From Cyanophora paradoxa (Eukaryota; Glaucocystophyceae; Cyanophorales; Cyanophoraceae): a stretch of 64,000 nt of DNA. The stretch lies in NCBI GenBank assembly GCA_004431415.1, contig QPMI01000054.1, positions 388,236 through 452,235 on the forward strand, read 5' to 3'. This document shows, in pieces, positions 1 through 11,800 of this stretch (within the stretch, counting starts at the first letter, position 1; every line of letters begins with the position of its first letter). The position numbers were made by a program, and so were the translations under genes. The notes under the pieces were generated by a model, which searched no databases, was not told where the DNA came from, and saw only the letters and a program-made list of their open reading frames with translations.

Positions 1-1351
1 TGGTCCCGGTGGTCCGCCGCCGGTATAGTGGCCTATAGCTAGTAGGAGGCTGTACAGCCTAGCTATATAGCTATATATACTATGCCGGTATACGTAGCTA
101 ATCATGAATATTTTCGAAGCAGGCGTTCAACGGTTCAAGCCACCGGATCGACATATATATACTGTAGAACTAGTTAATTAATTGATTTAGTACAGGAAAA
201 TAATTAGTACTTTGCCAAAACTGCCAATTAATTTAGCAGGTGGTAAAAGATTAGTAGGTCTGTCTTCGGCGACTCTTCGCGGGGCTTTTGTATGGCGGAG
301 ACGGAGCTACTAGTACCCCTAAAAATTCTCTGCTTTAATTAGCAGGCGGGGAATATTAAGTAGATCGTCCAAAAACTTTTAGTACTATAAATATGCAGCC
401 CACTAAATATTTCTAGTTCTACAGTATATATATCTCCGGATTCCGGCCGCCGGGAATCATCCGGATCCGGATCCGGACCGTCGACGTCGCGAATCTACTC
501 GCGATCGGACGCGTCTCCCCGCGCGCGCGTACCCCGGGACAGTGCCACGGTGGAACACGCGATCCAATCGATCGCCATCCAATCGAACTACTCCGATCGA
601 GGTTTCTTCGATCGCGAATTTATAACTTATAAGTCGGCCCGACTACTAAAGTTTTATCGTATATATACTAAACCTGAACATGAGGTGTGGGGGGGGTACG
701 TTGTGCGACCGTAGTTGCAGCGCGGGAGAAGCTAGCAATAGTGCGCATGCGAGGGGGCTCCCGCCCGGCCCGCTCCAACGTTAACAGATCTAGCTAGACC
801 CCCTAGCGCGCGCCGCGCCCACCCTTCTAGGCCCTTCTTAAGGCCGCTACTAAAGCGCTCCGCACGCCGAACTCTTAATTATTTTCAGCTACTAATAAAT
901 TTAGACCGATCAAACTCCGGGAGTTATTCTGTGGTCTTGAATATTGCTCGGATAACAGTATACGTAAGCTTAAGCTTGCTTAGCGCCCGGCCCGGCCCGC
1001 CGCGGGCGGCGCCGGCGCCGGCGGGCCGGGCCGACTCGGCGAGGCCCGGGCCCCGAGGGCGACTGAAGCTAAGCTTGCAATTGCGGGCTTTGCGAAAAAG
1101 AGCCGGGAATTCGAAAGAGCCAAAGGGCTCTACTAGGCTAATTGGTATTTAATATTAAATAAATCGCAGGCGACCAGTAGATATACATCTCTGCAACTTC
1201 ACTGGCAACTTGTACTGTTGTACAAGTTGCATTAATATTGCCAAGTTGTGGCAAGTTACACTGGCAACTACACAGTCTTCACTGGCAATGATTGCAAGTC
1301 ACTGACTCACTGTCGACTCACTAGTACTGAGTACTACTGAGAGTCTCTGAC

Positions 1352-1884
1352 CAGTGATGTCATCATGATAGGTCCCCCAAAATCGTCATCATTATCACAT
1401 CATTATCACCATCATGATGATCATTTTGATATCACTGGGAAGGGGGTACGGACGCGTCATCAGACACTTCAGTGCCCTTTCTGCGCTGTAGAACCTGCTG
1501 TTTGGGAGCAGAATCGTGTTCTTAAGCATACCAATGCTGGGTTAAAGCATCTGGGGATCCGAATGACAAGAGATCATGAGAAATCCACCCAGGGTGACGA
1601 CCTGGGGGTACATGCATAGCCCCTAGTAGTTCTGCCGAGGCGGCCAGAGGCTAGCTATAGCTATAGCGCTCTAGATCTCCAGAGCCTCGAATAACATTCT
1701 TAACATCACCAGAGCACTATATATATAGCACTGTACAGAGCACTTGGAAAGGCGAAAGACGCGAGTTGAGGGGTCGTGATGTCACCATTATGATGAGCGT
1801 GATAGAGGGGGGGTCCCGTATCATGATATCAAAATGTGATATCACATCATTATCATTTTTATCATTATCATGATGCCATCACTG
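1352..1884. repeat. Candidate small element with imperfect terminal inverted repeats
   Basis: CAGTGATGTCATCATGATA at 1352-1370 is inverted as TATCATGATGCCATCACTG at 1866-1884, with one mismatch in 19. The interior holds further ATCATTATCA-type simple repeats near both ends (about 1385-1430 and 1840-1870). I see no transposase and no clean target duplication. It may be a non-autonomous foldback or MITE-like element, or simply converging ATCAT simple sequence. Confidence 0.35.
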
Positions 1885-2191
1885 CTACTGACTGCATGGA
1901 TGAATATGGCTGTTTAAATTTGCAACTTTTAAATTTTAATCACAATGGCCACTTGTAACGGTTGAGGCCCCATTAAATTGTAACGGTACGTCTACCGGTT
2001 GCTCCCTGGCACCATAGGGTGCAAGGAGCCACCCAGGACTCGGGTAGTCGGCGGCGACTCGCGGGCCTCTGGAGTCGCGGGCCTCGCGGCGCCTACCGTA
2101 GTACAAACGTTGACCTACCGTGTGGCACTAAATTACTGCGGCGTTAATTAACGCGGTTTCAAAAATGGCCATGGCACTCCTCTGAGCGAAA

Positions 2192-2354
2192 TACCGCGGT
2201 ACCAAATTACCGCGTTTTAGAAAACTTGAGGCTTGTATGGGGCGGCAATTGTGGGGGGTACTGTATAAAGCAACTTGTCTGCAGCTTATTACCGCGGTAC
2301 CAAATTACCGCGTTTTAACAAATTCTCGGCGCGGTAATTTGGTACCGCGGTAAT
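2192..2354. repeat. Perfect 25-bp inverted repeat plus third copy of the arm
   Basis: Bases 2288-2312 are the exact reverse complement of 2330-2354, with a 17-base spacer, so a strong hairpin or cruciform is possible. The arm begins ATTACCGCGGTACCAAATTA. A direct copy of most of the arm lies at 2192-2219. The arm is itself built around the palindrome CCGCGG. No coding potential is seen. It could be a foldback element remnant or a structural or regulatory site. Confidence 0.7.
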
Positions 2355-2596
2355 TAAGTGGGCGCGGTATTTATGTGTTCTACGGTACCCCTAGGCCTGC
2401 GCTTGGATCGAGGGGATAGTACCGGGCTACTACTACCCTCAGGCCAGAGCCTAGTACGAGTACTCAGGGCTAGCGCTAGTGGCTAGTATAAGGTTGCAGT
2501 CCTCGTCGCAAAGGTCTCCAGACCAAAAGCTTGCCGGGCGCATCGATATCGTTCTCGCTCCCTCGTCAAGTCCGTTCGTATCCGTACGCGTGAACC

Positions 2597-3253
2597 ATGT
2601 CGGTGAGTACGAGCTGCCGCCTAGGCCTGGCGCCTGCAATCGCTCTCGAGCTCGGGCCGCTCCGGTCCGCGGGCGCGGGGCTTACGGGACGCGCGAGCCC
2701 ATCGGTCAACCTCGCCGGCTTGTAGTGCGGTTTTTGACAGACATCCGTTTGCGTCGCAGCTCAAGTGCCAGGCTGTCAAGCGCCTCGCCAGCTACAACGC
2801 CGCCGACGGCAACGATGCGTGCGCTCAGCTCCGGGCCGGCTCTTGATCATAACCAAGACGAAGGCCCGCCCCTGAATTCGCGGCTGCGGGCGCAGGGCGC
2901 AGGCGAAGATCGTCATCAGCAAGTCGCTGGCGAGCACCTTCGATTTCCAGGTCCGCGCATGTTCAGGCCGCCGGGCTACCCGCGCGCACGCAAGCCACGC
3001 TGTGCGTGTGCTCACGGCCGCTGTAGGGCCACCCGAGCGACTTCCGGGCGATCGACACGAACCACGACAACTTCGCGTCCCAGGCCGAACTGGAGACGTT
3101 CTTCGCGGCCCAGGGCCTAGACTCTACCCAGATCAGCAAGCTGGTCCGCCTTGTCGAGATGTCTGAATCGTATTCATACAGGCCACTTAAAAAAATTTGT
3201 TTCGTCGCGCAGGTCGGCCTGTACGATGGTGCGCGAGTTCGAATTCAACGCCT
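2597..3253 (+). CDS. EF-hand/heptad-repeat protein, 5' exons (split by retrotransposon)
   Basis: Five exons can be spliced in one consistent frame: ATGTCG at 2597-2602 followed by GTGAGT, then 2760-2818, 2896-2950, 3027-3160 and 3213 to about 3253. The fourth exon carries a calcium-binding EF-hand loop, DTNHDNFASQAE, with D1, N3, D5, S9 and E12 in place, followed by a helix ending LVRLVEM. The last exon needs one leftover base to join the next EF-hand exon at 20408. A GC donor at 3254 (GCGCGG) gives exactly that. A GT donor at 20222, just beyond the retrotransposon, would also keep phase, and in that case the element would lie in the exon. The six-base first exon is the weakest part. The role is inferred to be calcium binding; the family is not recognised. 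Confidence 0.6.
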
Positions 3254-3265
3254 GCGCGGCAATAT

Positions 3266-3270
3266 ATATG
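3266..3270. repeat. Target site duplication, left copy (ATATG)
   Basis: ATATG directly precedes the 5' LTR and recurs directly after the 3' LTR at 20213-20217. Five-base duplications are typical of Ty3/Gypsy integrases. Confidence 0.9.
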
Positions 3271-3553
3271 TGTCGCATCCGACTTTACAGTGGATGCTCG
3301 ATTGTGAGCCGCTAGGGCTCTAGATGATGTATGCAGCCTTCGTGCTGCTAGGCCGACGGCGCCTAGGCTAGTTAGAGCGCCGCGGTCATTTGTATGCGTG
3401 TGTCGGGGTACGCCGTAGTTGGACGGGTACACCCTCAGTCTACCATCACGGTGGCTAACAGCAGCAGCACTCGCCAAACCCCGCCCTGCCGAGCTTGCAC
3501 TCCGCACGGGCTTCTCGCGCGCACGATTAGACACACTAATCTCGCACGCGACA
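3271..3553 (+). repeat. 5' LTR (283 bp)
   Basis: It begins TGTCGCATCC and ends CGCACGCGACA, giving six-base terminal inverted repeats TGTCGC/GCGACA. It is identical in every base to 19930-20212. No obvious TATA box stands out in this GC-rich LTR, so transcription start and polyadenylation sites cannot be placed. Confidence 0.97.
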
Positions 3554-3578
3554 GGCGCCATTCTGCCGGAATCGAACC
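3554..3578 (-). promoter_or_regulatory. Candidate primer-binding site
   Basis: The 25 bases directly after the 5' LTR, read on the minus strand, give a tRNA 3'-end-like string: T-arm GGTTCGATTCC, then GGCAG, ending GGCGCC. Many Gypsy elements prime with a tRNA whose complement begins TGGCGCC; here the base before GGCGCC is the A that ends the LTR. The fit to a standard seven-base acceptor stem is off by one base, which could be another missing base. Position and T-arm are persuasive; the tRNA species is not determined. Confidence 0.6.
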
Positions 3579-4043
3579 TTCAAGGGTCTGAGTCCGTATC
3601 GCTCTCCCCAGCCCCGCCGCGCAGCGCGCATCGCTGCGCCGCCTTGCCCAGTGCCTATTGGAGCCAGAGACCTGCTTTCCGCGCGAGCGCCGTCCCCACG
3701 GTTGCTTTGCGTTTGAGTGCGCCGCCCTGTACCGCTTGCGGTTGGACGGTAGTGCACCGGAAACGTCTCTAGTGCCTATCGCGGGCTTCGGGTCATCCCC
3801 AGACCGAAGCGCACGCGCCGAGCTCTCTCTCGAGAGTCTCATCATTGCCTGTCCCATCGCCGGTTGCGAGCAACCGTGCCACGGAGACTGCTGCGAGCAG
3901 CTCTCTAAGTGTCCCTGAGTCGCGCTCTTGCGTGACCGCGAGATCCCCGCGCCGGATTCTGCAGCGAGCTGCAGATCAAATCCCGCGCCTAGTGCTCTCC
4001 CCGGCATCTTGTTCTTGCGGCTTTACGTTGCAAAGAGAACAAC
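3579..4043 (+). other. Retrotransposon 5' leader
   Basis: About 465 bases lie between the primer site and the Gag ATG. No long frame in phase with Gag is seen. A palindromic stretch around GAGCTCTCTCTCGAGAG (3820-3836) could support RNA dimerisation or packaging; this is inference only. Confidence 0.5.
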
Positions 4044-5800
4044 ATGTCAAACTCCTCGGAACTTCTTAGTTCTGAAGTCCGGAGCCAGCTGTCTGCGCTC
4101 GCGCATGTTGAGCCTGCGAAGGCCGAACTTGCTGTGCAGTACGCCGCCCCCGGCGCCTCGGCTGTGGCTGATGACGATCCCGCGCGGATCGGATTCTTGC
4201 CCGCCCAGCCCCGCCTCGCCGATGGTGACCGGTTCCGCAAGGACGTCCGGAACTATCAGTCGGCGCAGCCGACGAAGTATCTCTTTGGCCCCGACGCTGC
4301 CGGCGGCCAGGAGTATACTAAGTCCGAGGCTCTTGCCGGAGTGATCGTCGGGCGCATCCGCCCCGGCGCCCTCCGCGCCGTAATCGAGCGTAAGCGCGAC
4401 CTCTATGAGGCCTCTATTGCTGGCCTGGAGCGTGACCGCGCTACGCTGCGGCGCCTTGAGCTCGTCCCGGCGAACTTGCGTTCTGCCGATGACGACGCCA
4501 CGATCCTCGCGCTGCAGCAGAGCTGCGCGCGTGATGAGGCCTCAATCGTGGCCACGCGTGATGCGTACTTGCGTGCCCCCGGGCTGCTAGACACGATCAC
4601 GGCGTGGATCCACAAGGCGCGCCCGCACGCGGCCCGCCGGGCCCTCACTGAGCCCTACACGGGCGAGGATCCGCGCTCATGGCACGACTGGTTCTTGCCT
4701 CTCGTCCGGCACACGCTGCCGACGGGCCAGCGCCTCGCCGTGTACTACGCCGAGTGCCTGCGCACTGCGCTTGAGGCCCGTGCGACGAGCGAGGACCCGG
4801 AATATCAGAACCTTGATGTTCGGATGGCCGGGTTCGCGAAGCTGAACGAGCGCACGCTGCGCGAGTTCCTCACTGCGCTGGACCAGCGCATTCTCGCTCT
4901 GGACGGCGCCCTGTCGCCGCTCCAGCTGGACGATCTATTCCTCCAGGCATGCGAGACGCACGGCTGCCGTACCGTGCTGCCACCCCAGGCCATGGTCGCG
5001 CCCGAGGCGCCTGAGACCAAGCGCCCCGCGTGCGCAAAATGGCCGTGGCGGCCGATGACGAGGACGAGCCTGACGAGGCCGTCCCGACGAAATCGGTGCA
5101 CGCCGCCCCCGGCACCAAGGCGCCGCCGGGCGCCCCCGTCTTGAGCCGCCGGCACCCGGACGAGGAAAACCTGGGGTACCCGTGCACCACCACGACGCCA
5201 TGCCCCCTGTGCATGCACGTGGAGATGCCGGCCCTCGACCGCTGCCACTTTACGTGGAATTGCGCGTGGGGCACGGCCCCGTTCCCCGGCATCCCGTACG
5301 CCGACTGGGTGAAGGGGATCGCTGAGAAGCGGGCGGGCTTGAAGCGCCGCGAGCGCGCGACCCGCGAGGACGAGGGCCCCGACCGCGACGAGCGCGGGGA
5401 CCCCGGCCCGAACCGCGGCGGTTACGCCCACCGCGGTGGACACCGCCAGGAGCCGTACCCCCGGGGCGGTTTCCAAGCCCGCGGCGGGTTCCGCGGCGGC
5501 GCCCGCAGCGGCTACGCCGGCGGCTCCGGCCGTGGCCCGGCCTCCGGCCCGAACCAGCGCCCGCTGGGGAAGGGTAAGGAGACGAGCGAGCAGGATGAGC
5601 AGCGAGGCTGCTGGACCTGCGGCTCGCTGGACCACATGCGCCGGGATTGCCCCTCCGCCCAGGGCAACGCCCAGAGCGGCCGTGGCCGCGGCTATGGCCC
5701 TGAGCAGAACCGCGGGCCCCGGCCCCGGTTCAACCAAGTTCGCGCCGGAGGCGATCCGCCGCGCTCCGAGCCGCCGAACCCGGGCGCTGCCCACATGGCT
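4044..5800 (+). CDS. gag: Gag: capsid-like N-terminus and CCHC nucleocapsid
   Basis: The first ATG of the element's long frame (MSNSSELL...) opens a Gag region of about 585 codons. The first 330 or so residues are mixed hydrophilic and helical, consistent with a capsid domain but without a motif I can name. The frame breaks at the AAAA run 5036-5039 and continues in the next frame through an Arg/Gly-rich stretch to one zinc knuckle. That knuckle is Cys-X2-Cys-X4-His-X4-Cys at 5609-5650 (CWTCGSLDHMRRDC), the nucleic-acid-binding signature of retroelement nucleocapsid. Reading through the A run requires one added base. A programmed -1 shift on AAA is possible in principle, but the same defect recurs ten more times downstream. 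Confidence 0.85.
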
Positions 5801-8800
5801 GAATTCTTCCAGCATCTGCTGGTTCAGTCGCAGCAGCAAGCCCTGCACGAGGCCGCGCGTGCCGCGAGCTCCTCCTCGGCAGGCAGCAAGCCCGGCCCAG
5901 GCGCCCCGAGCGGCGACCCGTCGATCAAGTCCGTCCTCGTGATGCCCGTGGGCACTGAGACGGACATGGACCTCAGCGTCCCCGTCGCCGCCGTGCGCCA
6001 GCCGGCCGACGCCAGCGTCATCGCCGCCCGGGCGCGTGACCAGGCCGCCTTCGACGCGGCCGCCTCGACCCTCGCCGCCGGCGCCCTTGACGACGCCGCG
6101 CGTGAGACCGAGTTCGAGGCCGCCCTGCGCTTTGCCAGCCCGGCAAGCGACGATGGCTCAGGGGACTCGGAAATCGGCGAGACCGACGCCGACGGACTGA
6201 GCGTCCGCTCGGAGTCCGACCCCCTGGATCCCTGCGGCAAGGGCTCGGGTCTCGAATACGTCGAGAAAAAGCCACTGTCCGCGCCCACCGGGCTGCGGTA
6301 CATGCCCGGCGACCACACCGAGAGCGTGCTCGTTGACTCGCAACGCGAGGGCAGCCGCTTCATTGTCCGCCGCATTGCCCCCCTGCTCATGCCACTCTCT
6401 AAGTGGTACGCGCTGCTGGCCTCGGAGCCTCGCGCGCTGTCGAGGGCCGTCGGGCTCCTCTTCACCAACGGCATGGAGGGGCATAAGCAAATCCCGCTTG
6501 TGCGCAAACTTGCCGGCGAGGGTACGATCGGCATCGTTGCCGATCGCTTCCTGGGCGCCTGCGGACTGAACCGCGCGGACCGTCTCCTCCTGGGTCGCTT
6601 GACTCAGCGCACCGAGGTTAACAACCTCGCTTGCGTGATCGAGACTGCGGCCGTGGTCGCCCGCACGGACCACCGCCTGCATGAGGGCCCGGATTCCGGC
6701 CGCGCTATGCGTGCAATTCTGCGCGCGGCGTTCGCCCACCCCGAGGACCCGGGCTCATGCTCTGGGGTCGGTCCCCCGCCTGACGACTCCGAAGTCGTCT
6801 GGCCCGATCTCGCCTTCGAGTTCGACACCGCGTCGCCGCGCGCGTGGGACGATCTGCTCGCCGCTTGGGAGCAGCACGCCCCGAAGTCGGCATGCTGGGA
6901 CCTCGCATCTGAGGCGAGTTGGCTTAGCGACTCTGATCGCTCGCCAATCTTGTCCCTTCTCGTCGCGTCCGCGTACCTGCTCGCCCAGCCGGGCTTGCAG
7001 TGGCCCCGCATACTGGCTGAGAATGCCAACGGGTATGACGTGGCGTTTGACCCGCGGGACTGGGACGAGACGCCCGATACCCCGGTCTCGCCGGCCCTGA
7101 CGGGCTATCACGCGATGCGCTCGGCACTCGCCGCAGCCCGCGAGATCCTCCACGAGGACTGCGACTTCCACGCATACTGCGTGCAGTTGCTGCTGGCCAT
7201 AATCCGTTTCCGCACCCTCACGGTCGTTCCGGGGGCTCTGGGATTTGGCAAGAACAGCCTCTTTGAGTGGATCACCCCTCACGACGTGGCTCCGCCCGTC
7301 ACTCAGTACCAAACGTATGCCGCAAGGCTGCGTGAGGTCGCCGGCGCTGCTTGCTTCGACAAGAGCTCCGAGGGCACCGTCGCCGCTCGCGTCCTGGCCA
7401 CACAGGCCGAGCGCCGCGCCCGCTGCGTGCGGGGCGAGCCCCCGCTCGTCAACCTTTCCGAGCTCGTCCAGCACGGCTCCGATTTGGACAAGTGGCGCGT
7501 TGTCTACGTGCCCGAGCGCGTCGCCGTGCAGCGCATGGCCCGGCTCATTGACCCGCGGCGCCCCGACGAGTTCAGCTCTCTGCTGTTCTCTGACTGGCTC
7601 CTGGGGATTGGCACGTACCGCGCTGCCCCCACCGTCGTTGTGGACCGCCCCGTCGGTCCCGACGAGGGGCTCCGGTTCCGGCACCACCCGGACGCCGACC
7701 CCCTGATGCGCGGGCCTAGCATCGAGGCGTTCCTCGATCGCCGTTATCCGGTGCCCCGCCGCGATAACCATCGCGAGGTCGACGTGCTCGACCTGCTCGC
7801 CTCCCGCGCCGTCCCGCGCCTTGGTCCGCCGGACCTGGTGAAGAACGAGCGCCGCTCGAGCCCCGAGTTCCTGTGGCTCATGAAAGCGCTGCAAGGAGAA
7901 ATGGATTCCGCCGCTCGCAATGGCGAATTCACGTGGTGTGTGTTCGTCTGGGTCTGCTACTGCATGTCGCAGTCCGGCGTTTACGCCACCACACTCCTTG
8001 ATCAGCCGGCCCACCGCATGCGGTTGGTCTACGGCGAAGTGCGCCGGCGCTATAAGGGCCCCCACACCAACAGTTCGGTGTGGGACAAGCATAACGAAAT
8101 CATCGCTTCGTGCGATGCGTTGGCCCGAACAGTCGCCACCACGCGCCGTGGCCGCGGCAAGCCGACTGCGGCAGCCGCCGGCACCACCGAGGGCCGTGGA
8201 CGAAGCGGCTCGCGCGCCCGCCGCGGTGCCCCTGCTCGCCCGCCCGGCGACCGCGCCGCCGCCAGCGGCAGTTCGGACCCGGGCTCCGGCTCGTCGGATG
8301 AGGGCGAGGGTGGCGCCGCCACGCCGCCTCCAGACGCCATGGAATCCGATGAGCATGCGGGTATTGATGCCGACGCCCGTGAGCGCATGTGGCACGCGCT
8401 CTTCGTCCGAAGCGGCATCGACGCAAAGCTCTTCGAGCTCGTCGGTTGCCCCGCCCCGTCGTCCAACTGGTCGACGTCGGTCGAGCACATGTGGCTCGCG
8501 ACCAGTGGCCTCACGCAGGCCCAGAACCCGCTCCTGCTGCAAATCGAGCCCCACCCCGAACTCCAGGGCTGGCTCGCAGCAGAAACCGCGCAGCCCCCGT
8601 GGCGCCGGTTTAGCCACTTCCACGCAGACGCCTCGCGCGAGGCGTGGGAGCGACTTGAGCTGAGCGTGCCCCAGCGGCACCCCGCCAACGTGCGGTTCCT
8701 ACGGCGCGCGGTTGCGTCGTTCGAACTTGCAGCCTGGAACTCGGGTCTCTTGACCCCGCGCCCTGAGCTCCCGACGGAGCCGGACCGGTGGACCTGTTCC

Positions 8801-11800
8801 CACTGGGACGCGGTTTTCCTGGACCGCTTTGAGTTCCACGTCTCCCGCCTGCCGGGATACTACGTCAATGACCGCTGGCGCGCGTCCCAAAACACGGGGC
8901 CCGGTCTTGATGTCGTCGAGCCCGTGCCTGCCCACGCACGCTGGCTGATGTCGTGCTGGTTCAGCGGACGCACTGGTCCGGGAACCGTGCCCTTTGTTCC
9001 GTACTCGGAACAACAGCTGCCCGAAGAAGTTCGCTTCTTCTACGGGCGCGTCCGCGCGCTGCACCCGGGTTGCGAGGGTCTCGTCTGCGAGCTCGCCTCC
9101 ATGTACCCCCGGACCTGAACATCTCCGAAGTTGTTCAGCGGGCCGCCGCAAAGATGGACGCGGACTCCTGGCTGAGCCAGGAGGTTCGGCTGTACGACAA
9201 CGCCGTCGAAGGGGCCTCTTGGACCCTGGGCGAAATCGACTTCCCCGTCGAGGGCGCGGAAGTCGTCATCCGCTCTCTGCCGTTCGTGCGGTGGATCGAC
9301 GACTGGGCCGGCGCCGTTCGCGCGAACGAGCGCGACGCCGCGGGCGACACGCCCATGGTCGAGGCCACAGCCGCCGCCTCCGCCTCGAGCGCCGCTGCCG
9401 CCGGTCCCTCCGAGCCCCCGGCTCCGGACCCGCAAGCCCCTCCGGGCTCGCGCACTTGGTACGACGGCACGCTCGAGCGCCTGCGGTACTGCGAAAAGTA
9501 CTGCGTGCTGCTCCCGGACCCGCTCGGGGCGGGCTCCGCAACCAACACGTTGCCCGAGCAGCAGCCCTGGGGCGCAATCCCCCGCCTCCGTACTCTCATG
9601 TACGGCGAGAACGGGCCACGGGACTGCGGCCCCGTGTTTAACCCGGGCACACACCTGCAAACGCGCTTCCACCCGGACGCGCTCGACGCCGATGCTGCTC
9701 TGCACAGCCTCGCCTCGACGGTCCTTGGAAACGTCGAAGGGCATAACCGCGGCATCCCTGCCGCGATTTTGCTCTACGGGCCGCCGGTCCCGCCGACTCC
9801 GACCACCCTCGAGGGTGCGGACGTCCAGGGCCTGCCCTACGTGCTCGCGATGATGGGGCTCGATGAGCACATCACTAAGTGGGTCTCCTCGGAGCCCGCT
9901 CTCCCGCTCCGTGAGGACGGGCCGATCACGAAGGCGTACGCCACGCTGAACACGGTCATGCACCACACGTGTCGCATGTCCTACGCGTACCTGCACCGGC
10001 CGCACCAGTTCAACCCCCACGCGGGGCCGAACCGTGCACCACCGCGCAGTCGCGTGGTCGCGTTCAAGGACCCGCGCTTCGGCCGCAAGTTCGGCATCCG
10101 CGTAGTCGCGCAAGCCGACTCGCGCGTGCGCATGCTCGTCCCCGGCGAGCCGGTCCTAAGCTCCGAGCGTGCCTTCGCGGCTGAGCTCGATGCGAACGCC
10201 CTCGACGTCCTCGGCGACGCCGCCGGGAAGAACGCCATCCGCGTCACGCTGGGCCCCGCCCACGTCGCGATGCAGTACCCCTCCGAGGCGGAGGCGCGTC
10301 GCCAGCTCGACCGCTTGCCGCCCCGCGTCTTTACGCTGGGGTACGAGTCCAGCCGGCCGCCGGTGAACCCGATGCACAAGGGGACGCGGATGCACCCGCT
10401 CGTCTGCCCCATCGTCACCGAGAACGGCGCCACGTGGGCACCGCTGCCGACTCGTGAGTTCGTCGCATCCCTGCTTGCGGGGTATGTGAACCACTTGGCC
10501 GGCTGGATCCTCGGCCACGAGCTGCCTGAGCCCCGGCGCCCGGCGCCGGTGGCAGGGTACAACGTGCAGATGCACGTCGTGGGGCCGACCGCGGCCTATG
10601 AGTTCTTGCGGGATATCTGCTATCGCGGTGACCGCAATACTCTGAGCGCTGACAAGCGCGGTAGCCACATGCGCACGGTCGATGGTGACGAGCTTTACGC
10701 TGTCTACCACACCGTCAAAGACAAAGTCCCTACGGACATTGTCGACGAGTACGCGGCCCTCGTTCTGGCCTCCCAGCTTCCGCTGGCGACCCTGTTCTGG
10801 TTCTCCATGCCAGACCTTCCCCGCCCGACCGCTGTCGCCACATCGTGGCTCGACAATGCGCCGGCGTCGAAGAAGCAGCTCGCAGACGCGATGCTGCAGA
10901 TCTGGGGTTTGCCCGCGACGACTCAGCTTCGCGCACTGCTCGCAAAGCATGAGGACACTGTCGGCTGCTTGGATGTTCGCCTCCTTGAGCGCATCCTGCC
11001 CGCCCGTACCACCGCGCACGGCATGCGCGAGTTCTGTCACGTCGACCGTGACACGTGGGCCGCCCGGCATCTCTCGCATGCTGGCGAGGATCACATGCTC
11101 CACGGCCAGGAAGCCACCTCGCGGGCTCTCCTGAGCTGGGTTCAGAAGATCAATGATGTCCTCTGGCCCATCATGACGAGCGCACGCCCGCCGCGCCTCT
11201 TGGTCTCCGACCTTTGGCCGGCGCCGGCTTTCGACACGGTCGCTAAGCCGGATGCGCCCTTCCCCGCACCTGCGGATGCGCCCGACCTGGGCACCACGGT
11301 AATGGCGGTCACGCCGTTCCATTACCGGATGTCGGCTGCCCTCCTCATGCACTGGAGCGGGCGCCGCCCCGAGGTCATCCCGAAGACCCTGCGGGCCCAG
11401 GTCCGGGGTGACTCGACGCCCAAGAAGGCAAAGGACGAAGCGTCCTCTGCCTCGGGCACAACGGGCTCCGGGTCGCGCGAGCCGAGCCCCGCTCCCCGCG
11501 CCTCCCGCTCGCCGGTGCCTGAACGGCGCCGTGCGTCCCGCACGCCGCAAGGCGCGAAGCGGCAGCACCCGGAAGCCGAGCGCCGCGAGGCTCGCTCGGC
11601 CCCGCCGCGCGAGTCCTCCTCCCGGTCCCCCGCCGACCGTGCGCGCGGTGGCCGTGCCCGTGAAGGCACTCACCGGGACCGGCGCGTGATGCACGGCAAC
11701 CGCGTCACGGTGACCGCTTCGACCGCGCCTGCGGCGAGCGACGCCGACGACTTCGCCGGCCTCGATGACGCAGCGTTCGCTGCCGTCGCGCGTGAGCACG

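Larger units (their letters stand above)
1..2596. other. Non-coding, palindrome-rich left flank
   Basis: I see no convincing gene here. Base composition is much lower in GC than the gene blocks, and the sequence is rich in self-complementary words such as CTAGCTAG, GAATTC-like and CCGGATCCGG runs. Open frames of 73 codons (931-1152) and 84 codons (1365-1619) have no recognisable motif. The second contains one Cys-X2-Cys pair followed by spaced histidines, too little to call a zinc finger. Two candidate repeats in this stretch are listed separately. Confidence 0.6.

Noticed and set aside
931-1152. 73-codon open frame rich in Pro/Arg/Ala
   Set aside because: It coincides with a GC-rich palindromic island; no motif, no splice context.
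3554-3630. A tRNA gene on the minus strand directly after the 5' LTR
   Set aside because: Only the T-arm and 3' end look like tRNA; no acceptor 5' strand pairs with it and no anticodon arm can be drawn. Its position makes it a primer-binding site.
5031-5144. Programmed -1 ribosomal frameshift between two Gag frames at the A run
   Set aside because: A single A-AAA slip is possible, but ten further breaks of the same kind exist, most at places where no retroelement recodes, so missing bases explain all of them better.
10156-11799. Long minus-strand open frame (over 540 codons) opposite the retrotransposon, and similar antisense frames elsewhere
   Set aside because: GC-rich coding DNA leaves the complementary frames open; sequence is Arg/Ala/Gly-rich with no motif, and the plus strand carries the known domains.
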